The notes under the pieces are model-generated. The model ran no database searches, was not told the DNA's origin, and saw only the letters and a list, made by a program, of their open reading frames with translations. From NCBI GenBank assembly GCA_044368415.1, contig JBIPLJ010000001.1, positions 62,001 to 126,000 of the forward strand: a stretch of DNA of 64,000 nt, read 5' to 3'. The stretch comes from UBA4615 sp044368415. Lineage in GTDB: Bacteria; Pseudomonadota; Gammaproteobacteria; Burkholderiales; Burkholderiaceae_E. Below are positions 52,679 to 60,330 of this stretch, one piece after another. The position numbers and the translations under genes are program-made. Positions within the stretch are counted from its first letter, which is position 1; the number at the start of each line of letters is the position of its first letter.

Positions 52679-53632
52679 ATGAACTCGAGAGCTGTGGTTC
52701 TCGAGCAGCCCGGCCGCATCCGCGTGAATGACGTCATGCTGGCCGAGCCGGGCGAGTCCGACGTGGTCGTGCAGGTCGACTACAGCGGCATCAGCACCGG
52801 CACCGAGAAGCTGCTCTACACCGGCCGCATGCCGACCTTCCCCGGCATGGGCTATCCGCTGGTTCCGGGCTACGAGTCGGTCGGCCGCGTGGTGCACGCC
52901 GGCACGAACTCCGGCTTCGTCGGCGGCGAGTCGGTGTACGTGCCCGGCGCACGCTGCTTCGGCGAGATCCGCGGTCTGTTCGGTGGCTCGGCTTCGCGCC
53001 TGGTGGTCGCGGGCGACAAGGCCGTTCCGATCAGCGACGCCCTCGGCGAGCACGGCACCCTGCTGGCGCTGGCCGCGACCGCGTACCACTCGGTCGCCGG
53101 CGGCGGGCGCCGCGACCCGATCGTCCCGCCCGACCTGATCGTCGGCCACGGCGTGCTCGGCCGCCTGCTCGCGCGCCTGACCGTGCTCGGCGGGCACCCC
53201 GAACCGGTGGTCTGGGAGACCAATCCGCTGCGCGCCGGAGGCGCCGCCGGCTATTCGGTCGTCGACCCCAAGGACGACGACCGCCGCGACTATAAGGCGA
53301 TCTTCGATGTCAGCGGCGACGCGTCGCTGCTCGACTCGCTGGTGATGCGCCTGGCCCCCGGCGGCGAGATCGTGCTGGCCGGCTTCTACACCCAGCCGCT
53401 CGCCTTCGCCTTCGCGCCCGCGTTCATGCGCGAGGCGACGATCCGCTGCGCGGCCGAGTGGAAGAAGCCCGACCTGCTCGCGGTGCGCTGGCTGATCGAA
53501 ACCGGACACCTGTCCCTCGACGGCCTGATCACCCACCGATCGGAGGCGACCCGCGCGACGGGCGCCTACCCCGTCGCATTCGACGACGCGGACTGTCTGA
53601 AGATGGTCCTGGACTGGAGACATTGCGCATGA
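52679..53632 (+). CDS. bchC: 3-hydroxyethyl bacteriochlorophyllide a dehydrogenase
   Basis: A 317-residue medium-chain dehydrogenase-like protein, of normal BchC length. It opens MNSRAVVLEQPGRIRVND; YSGISTGTEKLLYTGRMPTF and PGYESVGRVVHAG are conserved, and LIVGHGVLGRLLARL is the NAD-binding turn. It oxidises the C3 hydroxyethyl group to the acetyl group of bacteriochlorophyll a. The stop overlaps the bchX start by ATGA. It begins the bchCXYZ unit behind its own promoter. Confidence 0.95.
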   Translation: MNSRAVVLEQPGRIRVNDVMLAEPGESDVVVQVDYSGISTGTEKLLYTGRMPTFPGMGYPLVPGYESVGRVVHAGTNSGFVGGESVYVPGARCFGEIRGLFGGSASRLVVAGDKAVPISDALGEHGTLLALAATAYHSVAGGGRRDPIVPPDLIVGHGVLGRLLARLTVLGGHPEPVVWETNPLRAGGAAGYSVVDPKDDDRRDYKAIFDVSGDASLLDSLVMRLAPGGEIVLAGFYTQPLAFAFAPAFMREATIRCAAEWKKPDLLAVRWLIETGHLSLDGLITHRSEATRATGAYPVAFDDADCLKMVLDWRHCA

Positions 53633-54660
53633 GCACGAGCACGAGCACGAGCAGCATCCCGAGCACCGCGACCGTACAGTTCATCCAGAAAGAGCGGCTG
53701 CGCGCCGAAGCCGCGATCGAGCCCGACGCACCGTCGACCGGCCCGGTCACGAAAGAGACACAGATCATCGCGATCTACGGCAAGGGCGGCATCGGCAAGA
53801 GCTTCACACTCGCCAACCTGTCGTACATGATGGCCCAGCAGGGCAAGAAGGTCCTGCTGATCGGCTGCGATCCGAAGAGCGACACCACCTCGTTGCTGTT
53901 CGGCGGCCGCGCCTGCCCGACCATCATCGAGACCTCGTCGCGCAAGAAGGCCGCCGGTGAGGCGGTCGCCATCGGCGACGTCTGCTTCAAGCGCGACGGC
54001 GTCTACGCGATGGAACTCGGCGGGCCCGAGGTCGGCCGCGGCTGCGGCGGGCGCGGGATCATCCACGGCTTCGAGACCCTTGAGAAGCTCGGCTTCCACG
54101 AGTGGGGCTTCGACTACGTGTTGCTCGACTTCCTCGGCGACGTGGTCTGCGGCGGCTTCGGCCTGCCGATCGCCCGCGACATGTGCCAGAAGGTCATCGT
54201 CGTAGGCTCCAACGACCTGCAGTCCCTGTACGTCGCCAACAACGTCTGCAGCGCGGTCGAGTACTTCCGCAAGCTCGGCGGCAACGTCGGCGTCGCCGGC
54301 ATGGTCATCAACAAGGACGACGGCACCGGCGAGGCCGCGGCCTTCGCCGAGCGCGCCGGTATCCCAGTGCTTGCCGCGATTCCCGCGCACGAGGACATCC
54401 GCCGCAAGAGCGCGAGCTACGAGATCATCGGCCGCCCCGGCACGCAGTGGGCGCCGCTCTTCGAGACGCTGGCCACCAATGTCGGCGAGGCGCCCCCGGT
54501 CCGTCCCAAGCCGCTGACCCAGGACCAGCTCCTCGGACTGTTCTCCAGCGACGTGACCGGCCGCAACGTGGTCCTCGAGCCCGCGACGATCTTCGACATG
54601 GTCGGCCGCACCGACACCACGAAGCCGACCCTCGAAGTCGTCTACGACGACGCCGCCTGA
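53629..54660 (+). CDS. bchX: Chlorophyllide reductase iron protein BchX
   Basis: A 343-residue nitrogenase-Fe-protein-like ATPase that donates electrons to BchYZ. The P-loop is YGKGGIGKSFT (50-60), and the [4Fe-4S] ligands are C139 (GRGCGGRG) and C174 (DVVCGGF), shared between two subunits. The N-terminus starts with a Ser-Thr repeat (MSTSTSTSS) coded by 6-bp AGCACG repeats. It overlaps bchC by 4 nt. Confidence 0.96.
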   Translation: MSTSTSTSSIPSTATVQFIQKERLRAEAAIEPDAPSTGPVTKETQIIAIYGKGGIGKSFTLANLSYMMAQQGKKVLLIGCDPKSDTTSLLFGGRACPTIIETSSRKKAAGEAVAIGDVCFKRDGVYAMELGGPEVGRGCGGRGIIHGFETLEKLGFHEWGFDYVLLDFLGDVVCGGFGLPIARDMCQKVIVVGSNDLQSLYVANNVCSAVEYFRKLGGNVGVAGMVINKDDGTGEAAAFAERAGIPVLAAIPAHEDIRRKSASYEIIGRPGTQWAPLFETLATNVGEAPPVRPKPLTQDQLLGLFSSDVTGRNVVLEPATIFDMVGRTDTTKPTLEVVYDDAA

Positions 54661-54670
54661 GCCAAGCACC

Positions 54671-56197
54671 ATGGATGCACCCGTTCCCGCCACGGTCGCC
54701 AACCCCGAAGCCCTGAAGGGCGACGGCGTGGGCTGCCACTCGGGCCGCGAGGCGATGCTCGAGGCCGCCGCCTCGGCCGGCAAGGCCGAGGTGCTCGAGC
54801 AGTACGCCGCCGACTATCCGAAGGGCCCCCACGACCAGCCGCAGAGCATGTGCCCGGCGTTCGGCTCGCTGCGCGTCGGACTGCGCATGCGCCGCACCCA
54901 GACCATCCTCTCGGGCTCGGCCTGCTGCGTCTACGGCCTGACCTTCACCTCGCACTTCTACGGCGCGCGCCGCAGCGTCGGCTACGTGCCGTTCAACAGC
55001 GAGACGCTGGTCACCGGCAAGCTGTTCGAGGACATCCGCGAATCCGTCCATGCCCAGGCCGACCCGGCCAAGCTCGATGCGATCGTCGTCATCAACCTGT
55101 GTGTGCCCACCGCCTCGGGCGTGCCGCTGCAGCTGCTGCCCAAGTCCATCAACGGCGTACGTGTGATCGGCATCGACGTGCCCGGCTTCGGCGTGCCCAC
55201 CCATGCGGAAGCCAAGGACGTGCTGGCCGGCGCGATGCTGCGCTACGCCCGCAACGAGGTGCAGTCGGGCCCGGTCGCCGCGCCCCGCAACGGCCGCTCC
55301 GAGCGCCCGACGGTGACGCTGCTCGGGGAAGTGTTCCCCGCCGACCCGGTCGGCATCGGCATGATGCTCGAGCCGATGGGCCTGGCCGCGGGTCCGGTCG
55401 TGCCGACCCGCGAGTGGCGCGAGCTCTACGCAGCGCTCGACTGTGTCGCGGTCGCCGCGCTGCACCCGTTCTACACCGCGTCGGTCCGCGAGTTCGAGGC
55501 GGCTGGCCGCCCGATCGTCGGCTCGGCGCCGGTCGGCCACGACGGCACCGAGGCCTGGCTGCAATCGATCGGCACCGCCGCCGGCGTGCCGCAGGCCCGC
55601 ATCGATGCTGCCAAGAACCGCATCCTGCCCGCGATCCGGGGCGCGCTCGCCGCCACGCCGATCAAGGGCCGCATCACGATGAGCGGCTACGAAGGCTCGG
55701 AGCTGCTGGTCGGGCGATTGCTCGTCGAGAGCGGCGCCGACCTGCGCTACGTCGGCAGCGCCTGCCCGCGCACCCCCTGGAACGATGCCGACCGCCAGTG
55801 GCTCGAGGCCCGCGGGGTGCACGTGCAGTTCCGTGCCTCGCTCGAGCAGGACATCGCCGCGATGCACGAATTCCGCCCCGACCTGGCCATCGGCACCACG
55901 CCGGTCGTGCAAGCCGGCAAGGAAGCCAGCATCCCCTCGCTGTACTTCACCAACCTGATCTCGGCGCGTCCGCTGATGGGTCCGGCAGGCGCCGGCTCGC
56001 TGGCAACCGTCATCAACGCGGCGATCGCCAACAAGGCCCGCTTCGACACGATGAAGGACTTCTTCGGCGAGACCGGCCAGGGCGACGCCGCAGGCATCTG
56101 GAGCGAGGTGCCGCGCGCCCGCCCCGAGTTCCGGGACTTCACGCGCCGCCAGGTCATCAAGCTCATCAAGCGCCGCCGCGCCGAGGAAATGCTCTGA
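54671..56197 (+). CDS. bchY: Chlorophyllide reductase subunit BchY
   Basis: A 508-residue NifD-like subunit. With BchZ it holds the [4Fe-4S] cluster and reduces the C7-C8 bond of the chlorin ring. Conserved parts: GCHSGREAMLEAA, SMCPAFGSLRVGLRMRRTQT, SGSACCVYGLTFTSHFYGAR and IGTTPVVQAGKEASIPSLYF. It lies 10 bp after bchX, and its stop overlaps the bchZ start (TGATG). Confidence 0.96.
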   Translation: MDAPVPATVANPEALKGDGVGCHSGREAMLEAAASAGKAEVLEQYAADYPKGPHDQPQSMCPAFGSLRVGLRMRRTQTILSGSACCVYGLTFTSHFYGARRSVGYVPFNSETLVTGKLFEDIRESVHAQADPAKLDAIVVINLCVPTASGVPLQLLPKSINGVRVIGIDVPGFGVPTHAEAKDVLAGAMLRYARNEVQSGPVAAPRNGRSERPTVTLLGEVFPADPVGIGMMLEPMGLAAGPVVPTREWRELYAALDCVAVAALHPFYTASVREFEAAGRPIVGSAPVGHDGTEAWLQSIGTAAGVPQARIDAAKNRILPAIRGALAATPIKGRITMSGYEGSELLVGRLLVESGADLRYVGSACPRTPWNDADRQWLEARGVHVQFRASLEQDIAAMHEFRPDLAIGTTPVVQAGKEASIPSLYFTNLISARPLMGPAGAGSLATVINAAIANKARFDTMKDFFGETGQGDAAGIWSEVPRARPEFRDFTRRQVIKLIKRRRAEEML

Positions 56198-57657
56198 TGT
56201 TGGTCCTCGACCACGACCGCGCGGGCGGTTACTGGGGTGCGGTGTATGTCTTCACCGCGATCAAGGGCTTGCAGGTCGTCATCGACGGCCCGGTGGGCTG
56301 CGAGAACCTGCCGGTCACATCAGTGCTGCATTACAGCGACGCACTGCCGCCACACGAGCTGCCGATCGTCGTCACCGGCCTTGCCGAAGAGCAGCTCGGA
56401 CGCGAAGGCACCGAAGGCGCCATGAAGCGCGCTCATGCGGTGCTCGACCCCGACCTGCCCTCGGTGGTGGTCACCGGCTCGATCGCCGAGATGATCGGCG
56501 GCGGCGTCACGCCCGAGGGCACGACGCTGATGCGCTTCCTGCCGCGCACCATCGACGAAGACCAATGGCAGTGCGCCAACCGCGCGATGCTCTGGCTCTG
56601 GAACGAGTACGGGCTGCGTCATGTGCCCGAGCGAAAGCCGCGCGCCGCTGGTGTCAAGCCGCGCGTGAACCTGATCGGGCCGTGCTACGGCACCTTCAAC
56701 ATGCCGAGCGACCTGGCCGAGATCCGTCGTCTGGTCGAGGGCATCGGCGCCGAGGTCAACATGAGCTTCCCGCTCGGCAGCCACCTCGCCGACGTGCAGC
56801 AGCTTGCCGACTCCGACGCCAACGTCTGCCTGTACCGCGAGTTCGGCCAGTCGCTGTGCGAGGCGCTCGAGCGCCCCTGGCTGCAGGCCCCGATCGGGCT
56901 GCATGCGACCACCAAGTTCCTGCGCGCGCTCGGCGAGCTCCTCGGTCTCGACCCCGAGCCCTTCATCGAACGCGAGAAGCACACCACCATCAAGCCGATC
57001 TGGGACCTCTGGCGCTCGGTCACGCAGGACTTCTTCGGCACCGCGAGCTTCGGCGTCGTCGCCGGCGAGACGTATGCACGCGGTCTGCGCCGGTTCCTCG
57101 AAGACGAAATGGGCTTGCCGTGCCACTTCGCGGTGTCGCGCCGCGCCGGCGAGAAGACCGACAACGCGGCCGTCCGCGAAAAGGTCCAGGCCCGACCGCC
57201 GCTGATCCTGTTCGGCAGCTTCAACGAGCGCATGTACGCAGCCGAGGTCAATGCCCGCTGCACGTACATCCCGTCGTCGTTCCCTGGGGCGATCATCCGT
57301 CGCCACACCGGCACGCCGTTCATGGGCTATGCAGGCGCGACCTACGTCGTTCAGGAAGTCTGCAACGCGCTGTTCGACGCGCTCTTCCACATCCTGCCGC
57401 TGGGCACCGACCTCGATCGCGTCGAGGCCACACCCGCCCGCGTGGTCGCCGCCAACGAGACCCAACGCTGGGAGGACGAGGCGCAGCGCCTGCTCGCCGA
57501 CCTCGTCGCCGCCGAGCCGGTGCTTGTCCAGATCTCCGCCGCTAAGCGGCTGCGTGATCGCGCCGAGCGCGACGCGCGGCGCGCCGGCGAGATCACCGTC
57601 ACCGCCGCGCGTGTCGCGGGCGCCCGTGACGCGCTCAGGCAGGGAGAGGCCGCATGA
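56197..57657 (+). CDS. bchZ: Chlorophyllide reductase subunit BchZ
   Basis: A 486-residue NifK-like partner of BchY. Conserved parts: DHDRAGGYWGAVYVFTAIKG, VVIDGPVGCENLPVTSVLHY, VVTGSIAEMIGG and RRHTGTPFMGYAGATYVVQE. The start overlaps the bchY stop by one base. Its end is 133 bp before pufB; the puf genes follow on the same strand and are probably partly read from the bchC promoter. Confidence 0.96.
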   Translation: MLVLDHDRAGGYWGAVYVFTAIKGLQVVIDGPVGCENLPVTSVLHYSDALPPHELPIVVTGLAEEQLGREGTEGAMKRAHAVLDPDLPSVVVTGSIAEMIGGGVTPEGTTLMRFLPRTIDEDQWQCANRAMLWLWNEYGLRHVPERKPRAAGVKPRVNLIGPCYGTFNMPSDLAEIRRLVEGIGAEVNMSFPLGSHLADVQQLADSDANVCLYREFGQSLCEALERPWLQAPIGLHATTKFLRALGELLGLDPEPFIEREKHTTIKPIWDLWRSVTQDFFGTASFGVVAGETYARGLRRFLEDEMGLPCHFAVSRRAGEKTDNAAVREKVQARPPLILFGSFNERMYAAEVNARCTYIPSSFPGAIIRRHTGTPFMGYAGATYVVQEVCNALFDALFHILPLGTDLDRVEATPARVVAANETQRWEDEAQRLLADLVAAEPVLVQISAAKRLRDRAERDARRAGEITVTAARVAGARDALRQGEAA

Positions 57658-57790
57658 CGGCCGCGCGCAACACCGAATTCGTCCGGGCCTCCGGACATAC
57701 CGAATGTCGTGGCACGTCGCCGCGGCTGCCCACGCCGCGCGGGTTGCGCGCGGCAACGGCCGCAAGGCCGTCTTGTTAGGAGCTGACCGT
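57658..57790 (+). promoter_or_regulatory. pufB leader with two consecutive hairpins
   Basis: This 133-bp gap contains GCCGCGC / GCGCGGC (57734-57754, 7-bp stem and loop) and ACGGCC-GCAA-GGCCGT (57756-57771, a 6-bp stem with a GNRA-type tetraloop), then TAGGAG before the pufB ATG. These are likely 5' processing or stability elements of the puf message. No pufQ of normal length fits here. Confidence 0.6.
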
Positions 57791-57940
57791 ATGGCAGAGA
57801 AGAGAAGCTCGATCTCGGGCCTGACCGACGAGGAAGCGCAGGAGTTCCACAAGTTCTGGGTACAGGGCTTCGTGGGCTTCACGGCCGTCGCCGTTGTCGC
57901 GCACTTCCTGGTCTGGGCCTGGCGCCCCTGGTTCAACTGA
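57791..57940 (+). CDS. pufB: Light-harvesting complex 1 beta subunit
   Basis: A 49-residue LH1 beta chain. SGLTDEEAQEFHKFWVQGFV precedes the single membrane helix; H38 in VVAHFLVW is the bacteriochlorophyll ligand and H20 the second conserved His. It ends WAWRPWFN. TAGGAG lies 8 bases before the ATG. It forms LH1 rings with PufA around the reaction centre. Confidence 0.97.
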   Translation: MAEKRSSISGLTDEEAQEFHKFWVQGFVGFTAVAVVAHFLVWAWRPWFN

Positions 57941-57965
57941 TCCGACCCCACTTAGGGTGACCCCA

Positions 57966-58190
57966 ATGGCTCACGTCCCTGTTTCGTCCCGGCCTGTCTG
58001 GTCGGACCGCGCTTCCCCCGCGTTCTGGCTGCTGTTCGTCGTGCTGTTCGCCGTCTTCCTGACGGTGGCCATCGCGGCTTCGCTGTTGACGCTGCGGTGG
58101 CGCGCCTGGTTGCCCGGGGCCGAGCGCGAGCGATCGCTGATCGGTGGAGTGAAATCCGCGGTGTACACCGCGATGTCTCATGTGATCTAG
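57966..58190 (+). CDS. Unrecognised 74-residue single-helix protein between pufB and pufA
   Basis: The protein begins MAHVPVSSRPVWSDRASP, has one clear membrane helix (about residues 19-44, FWLLFVVLFAVFLTVAIAAS core), then a basic LRWRAWLP and the tail SLIGGVKSAVYTAMSHVI. Third codon positions are strongly G/C, AGGGTG precedes the ATG, and the stop lies 9 bp before the pufA ATG, so it looks like a real gene. The helix has no His, so it is not a pigment-binding LH chain. Its length equals that of Rhodobacter capsulatus PufQ (74) and it shares a loose DRxxPxF-helix pattern; the tail also faintly recalls the PufX C-terminus. Neither is convincing; pufB and pufA are normally adjacent. Confidence 0.8.
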   Translation: MAHVPVSSRPVWSDRASPAFWLLFVVLFAVFLTVAIAASLLTLRWRAWLPGAERERSLIGGVKSAVYTAMSHVI

Positions 58191-58199
58191 GAGAAAAGT

Positions 58200-58394
58200 A
58201 TGTGGCGAGTTTGGAGGTTGTACGACCCACTCAGGGCGATGGTCGTTCAGGGAATCTTCCTGTTCGGCCTGGCAGCGATGATTCACCTCATCCTGCTGAG
58301 CACCGACCGTTTCAACTGGCTGGACGGCCCCAAGGCCAAGCCCGTGGCGATGCAGAACTCGCCAATGCCGGCTCCGGCTCCGGCGACGAAGTAG
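58200..58394 (+). CDS. pufA: Light-harvesting complex 1 alpha subunit
   Basis: A 64-residue LH1 alpha chain. MWRVWRLYDPLRAMVVQGIF opens it; H29 in AAMIHLILLST is the bacteriochlorophyll ligand, followed by RFNWLDGP. It has a Pro/Ala tail. TAGGAG overlaps the stop of the preceding small gene. A strong hairpin follows before pufL. Confidence 0.97.
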   Translation: MWRVWRLYDPLRAMVVQGIFLFGLAAMIHLILLSTDRFNWLDGPKAKPVAMQNSPMPAPAPATK

Positions 58395-58408
58395 CGACTG
58401 GAAGAAAG

Positions 58409-58450
58409 CGGTAGACGGGGATCGGGACCCATTCCCGACCCCGTCCACCG
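58409..58450 (+). other. Strong intercistronic hairpin between pufA and pufL
   Basis: GACGGGG-A-TCGGG pairs with CCCGA-CCCCGTC around a 7-base loop, and CGGT/ACCG extends the stem beyond one mismatch, giving about 16 pairs with one bulge. No T-run follows. This is the position of the classic puf stem-loop that blocks 3' decay and keeps LH1 message in excess over the reaction-centre message. Confidence 0.85.
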
Positions 58451-58477
58451 TCATGGCAGCGAGACGGAGGACCGATC

Positions 58478-59302
58478 ATGGCGATGCTCAGCTTCGAAAA
58501 AAAGTACCGCGTCCGTGGAGGCACCCTGCTCGGGGGTGACCTCTTCGATTTCTGGGTCGGTCCGTTCTACGTCGGCCTGTTCGGCGTCACGACGATCTTC
58601 TTCTCCCTGGTCGGCACCGCGCTGATCCTGTACGGAGCGTCCCAGGGTCCGACCTGGAACCTCTGGCAGATCAACATCGCGCCGCCCGACCTGAAGTACG
58701 GCCTAGGGCTCGCACCGCTGATGGAAGGCGGGCTCTGGCAGGTGATCACGGTCTGCGCGATCGGCGCGTTCGGGTCGTGGGCCGCCCGCGAAGTGGAGAT
58801 CTGCCGCAAGCTCGGCATGGGCTTCCACGTTCCCTTCGCGTTCAGTGTCGCGATCTTCGCGTACGTGACGCTCGTGGTGATCCGTCCGGTGCTGCTCGGT
58901 GCCTGGGGCCACGGTTTCCCGTACGGGATCCTGAGCCACCTCGACTGGGTGTCGAACGTCGGCTACCAGTACCTGCACTTCCACTACAACCCGGCCCACA
59001 TGATCGCCGTGAGCTTCTTCTTCGCGACGACGTTCGCGCTGTCGCTGCATGGCGCAGCGGTGCTGTCGGCAACGAACCCGAAGAAGGGCGAGACGGTGAA
59101 GACGCCCGAGCACGAGGACACGTTCTTCCGCGACACGATCGGCTACTCGATCGGCACGCTGGGGATCCATAGGCTTGGCCTGTTCCTTGCGCTGTCGGCC
59201 GGCTTCTGGAGCGCGATCTGCATCGTGATCAGCGGTCCCTTCTGGACCCGCGGCTGGCCCGAGTGGTGGGGCTGGTGGCTGACGCTGCCGATCTGGAAAT
59301 GA
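58478..59302 (+). CDS. pufL: Photosynthetic reaction centre L subunit
   Basis: A 274-residue, five-helix subunit. Ligands, counted with the initiator Met: H154 for the accessory bacteriochlorophyll (ILSHLDW), H174 for the special pair (NPAHMIAV), H191 and H231 for the non-haem iron (LSLHGAA; LGIHRLG). This matches the Rhodobacter spacing. It starts MAMLSFEKKYRVRGGTLLGG with GGAGG about 7 bases upstream. Confidence 0.98.
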   Translation: MAMLSFEKKYRVRGGTLLGGDLFDFWVGPFYVGLFGVTTIFFSLVGTALILYGASQGPTWNLWQINIAPPDLKYGLGLAPLMEGGLWQVITVCAIGAFGSWAAREVEICRKLGMGFHVPFAFSVAIFAYVTLVVIRPVLLGAWGHGFPYGILSHLDWVSNVGYQYLHFHYNPAHMIAVSFFFATTFALSLHGAAVLSATNPKKGETVKTPEHEDTFFRDTIGYSIGTLGIHRLGLFLALSAGFWSAICIVISGPFWTRGWPEWWGWWLTLPIWK

Positions 59303-59325
59303 GCCGAGACGGAGACAACTGAGCC

Positions 59326-60330
59326 ATGGCGCAACACCAGCCTTTTTCCCCGCCCTACCAGAACCTCTTCACGCAGGTTCAGGTCACTGGCCCGCTTCAC
59401 GACGGCCCGCCGCTGCCCAGCGAGCGCGAGACCCGGGATCGGCAGTTCGGCCCGACGATGTCGTGGTGGCTCGGCCTGATCGGCAACGCGCAGATCGGAC
59501 CGATCTACCTCGGTACCCTCGGTGTCCTGTCGACAATCTGTTTTGTGGTCGCCTTCCAGATCATCGGCTTCAACATGCTCGCGTCGGTGAACTACAGCCC
59601 GATCGAGATGCTCAAGCAGCTGCCCTGGCTTGCACTCGAACCGCCCGCCCCTGGCTACGGCCTGAGGATTCCGCCGCTGAACCAGGGTGGCTGGTGGCTG
59701 ATCACCGGCTTCTTCCTGACCGCGTCGCTGCTGCTCTGGTGCGCCAGGATGTACCGCCGGGCCCGCGCGCTCGGGATGGGCACCCATGTGGCCTGGGCCT
59801 TCGCCGCTGCGATCTGGCTGTACCTGGTGCTCGGCTTCTTCCGGCCGATCCTGATGGGCAGCTGGGGCGAGGCGGTGCCTTTCGGCATCTTCCCGCACCT
59901 GGACTGGACCGCGGCCTTCTCGATCCGCTACGGCAACCTGTTCTACAACCCGTTCCACATGCTGTCGATCGTGTTCCTGTACGGCTCGACGCTGCTGTTC
60001 GCAATGCACGGCGCGACGATCCTCGCGGTGACGCCGTACGGCGGCGAGCGCGAGATCGAGCAGATCGTCGACCGCGGCACGGCCTCGGAACGCGCCGCGC
60101 TCTTCTGGCGCTGGACGATGGGCTTCAACGCCACGATGGAATCGATCCACCGCTGGGCGTGGTGGTTCGCCGTGTTGTGCCCGCTCACCGGCGGCATCGG
60201 CATCCTGCTGACCGGCACCGTCGTGGACAACTGGTATCTGTGGGCGGTCAAGCATGGCGTCGCGCCTGGCTACCCGGCCGTCTATCCCCCGGTCATCGAT
60301 CCGTCCACGCTGATGGGAGTCAAGCCATGA
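59326..60330 (+). CDS. pufM: Photosynthetic reaction centre M subunit
   Basis: A 334-residue, five-helix subunit. Ligands: H191 for the accessory pigment (IFPHLDW), H211 for the special pair (NPFHMLS), and H228, E243 and H275 for the iron. The C-terminus is longer than in Rhodobacter and ends VIDPSTLMGVKP, as in species whose reaction centre binds a PufC cytochrome. Its stop overlaps the pufC ATG (ATGA). Confidence 0.98.
   Translation: MAQHQPFSPPYQNLFTQVQVTGPLHDGPPLPSERETRDRQFGPTMSWWLGLIGNAQIGPIYLGTLGVLSTICFVVAFQIIGFNMLASVNYSPIEMLKQLPWLALEPPAPGYGLRIPPLNQGGWWLITGFFLTASLLLWCARMYRRARALGMGTHVAWAFAAAIWLYLVLGFFRPILMGSWGEAVPFGIFPHLDWTAAFSIRYGNLFYNPFHMLSIVFLYGSTLLFAMHGATILAVTPYGGEREIEQIVDRGTASERAALFWRWTMGFNATMESIHRWAWWFAVLCPLTGGIGILLTGTVVDNWYLWAVKHGVAPGYPAVYPPVIDPSTLMGVKP

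Noticed and set aside
57654..57779. A 41-codon frame (MTAARNTEFVRASG...) overlapping the bchZ stop by ATGA, at the place where pufQ is found in other species
   Set aside because: It has no membrane helix, is too short for PufQ, and most of its second half is made of the two hairpins before pufB. It may only reflect chance; not listed as a gene.
57966..58190. Reading the gene between pufB and pufA as a second LH1 alpha chain
   Set aside because: It has no His in the membrane helix and lacks the MWR...DP start of alpha chains; the real pufA follows at 58200.
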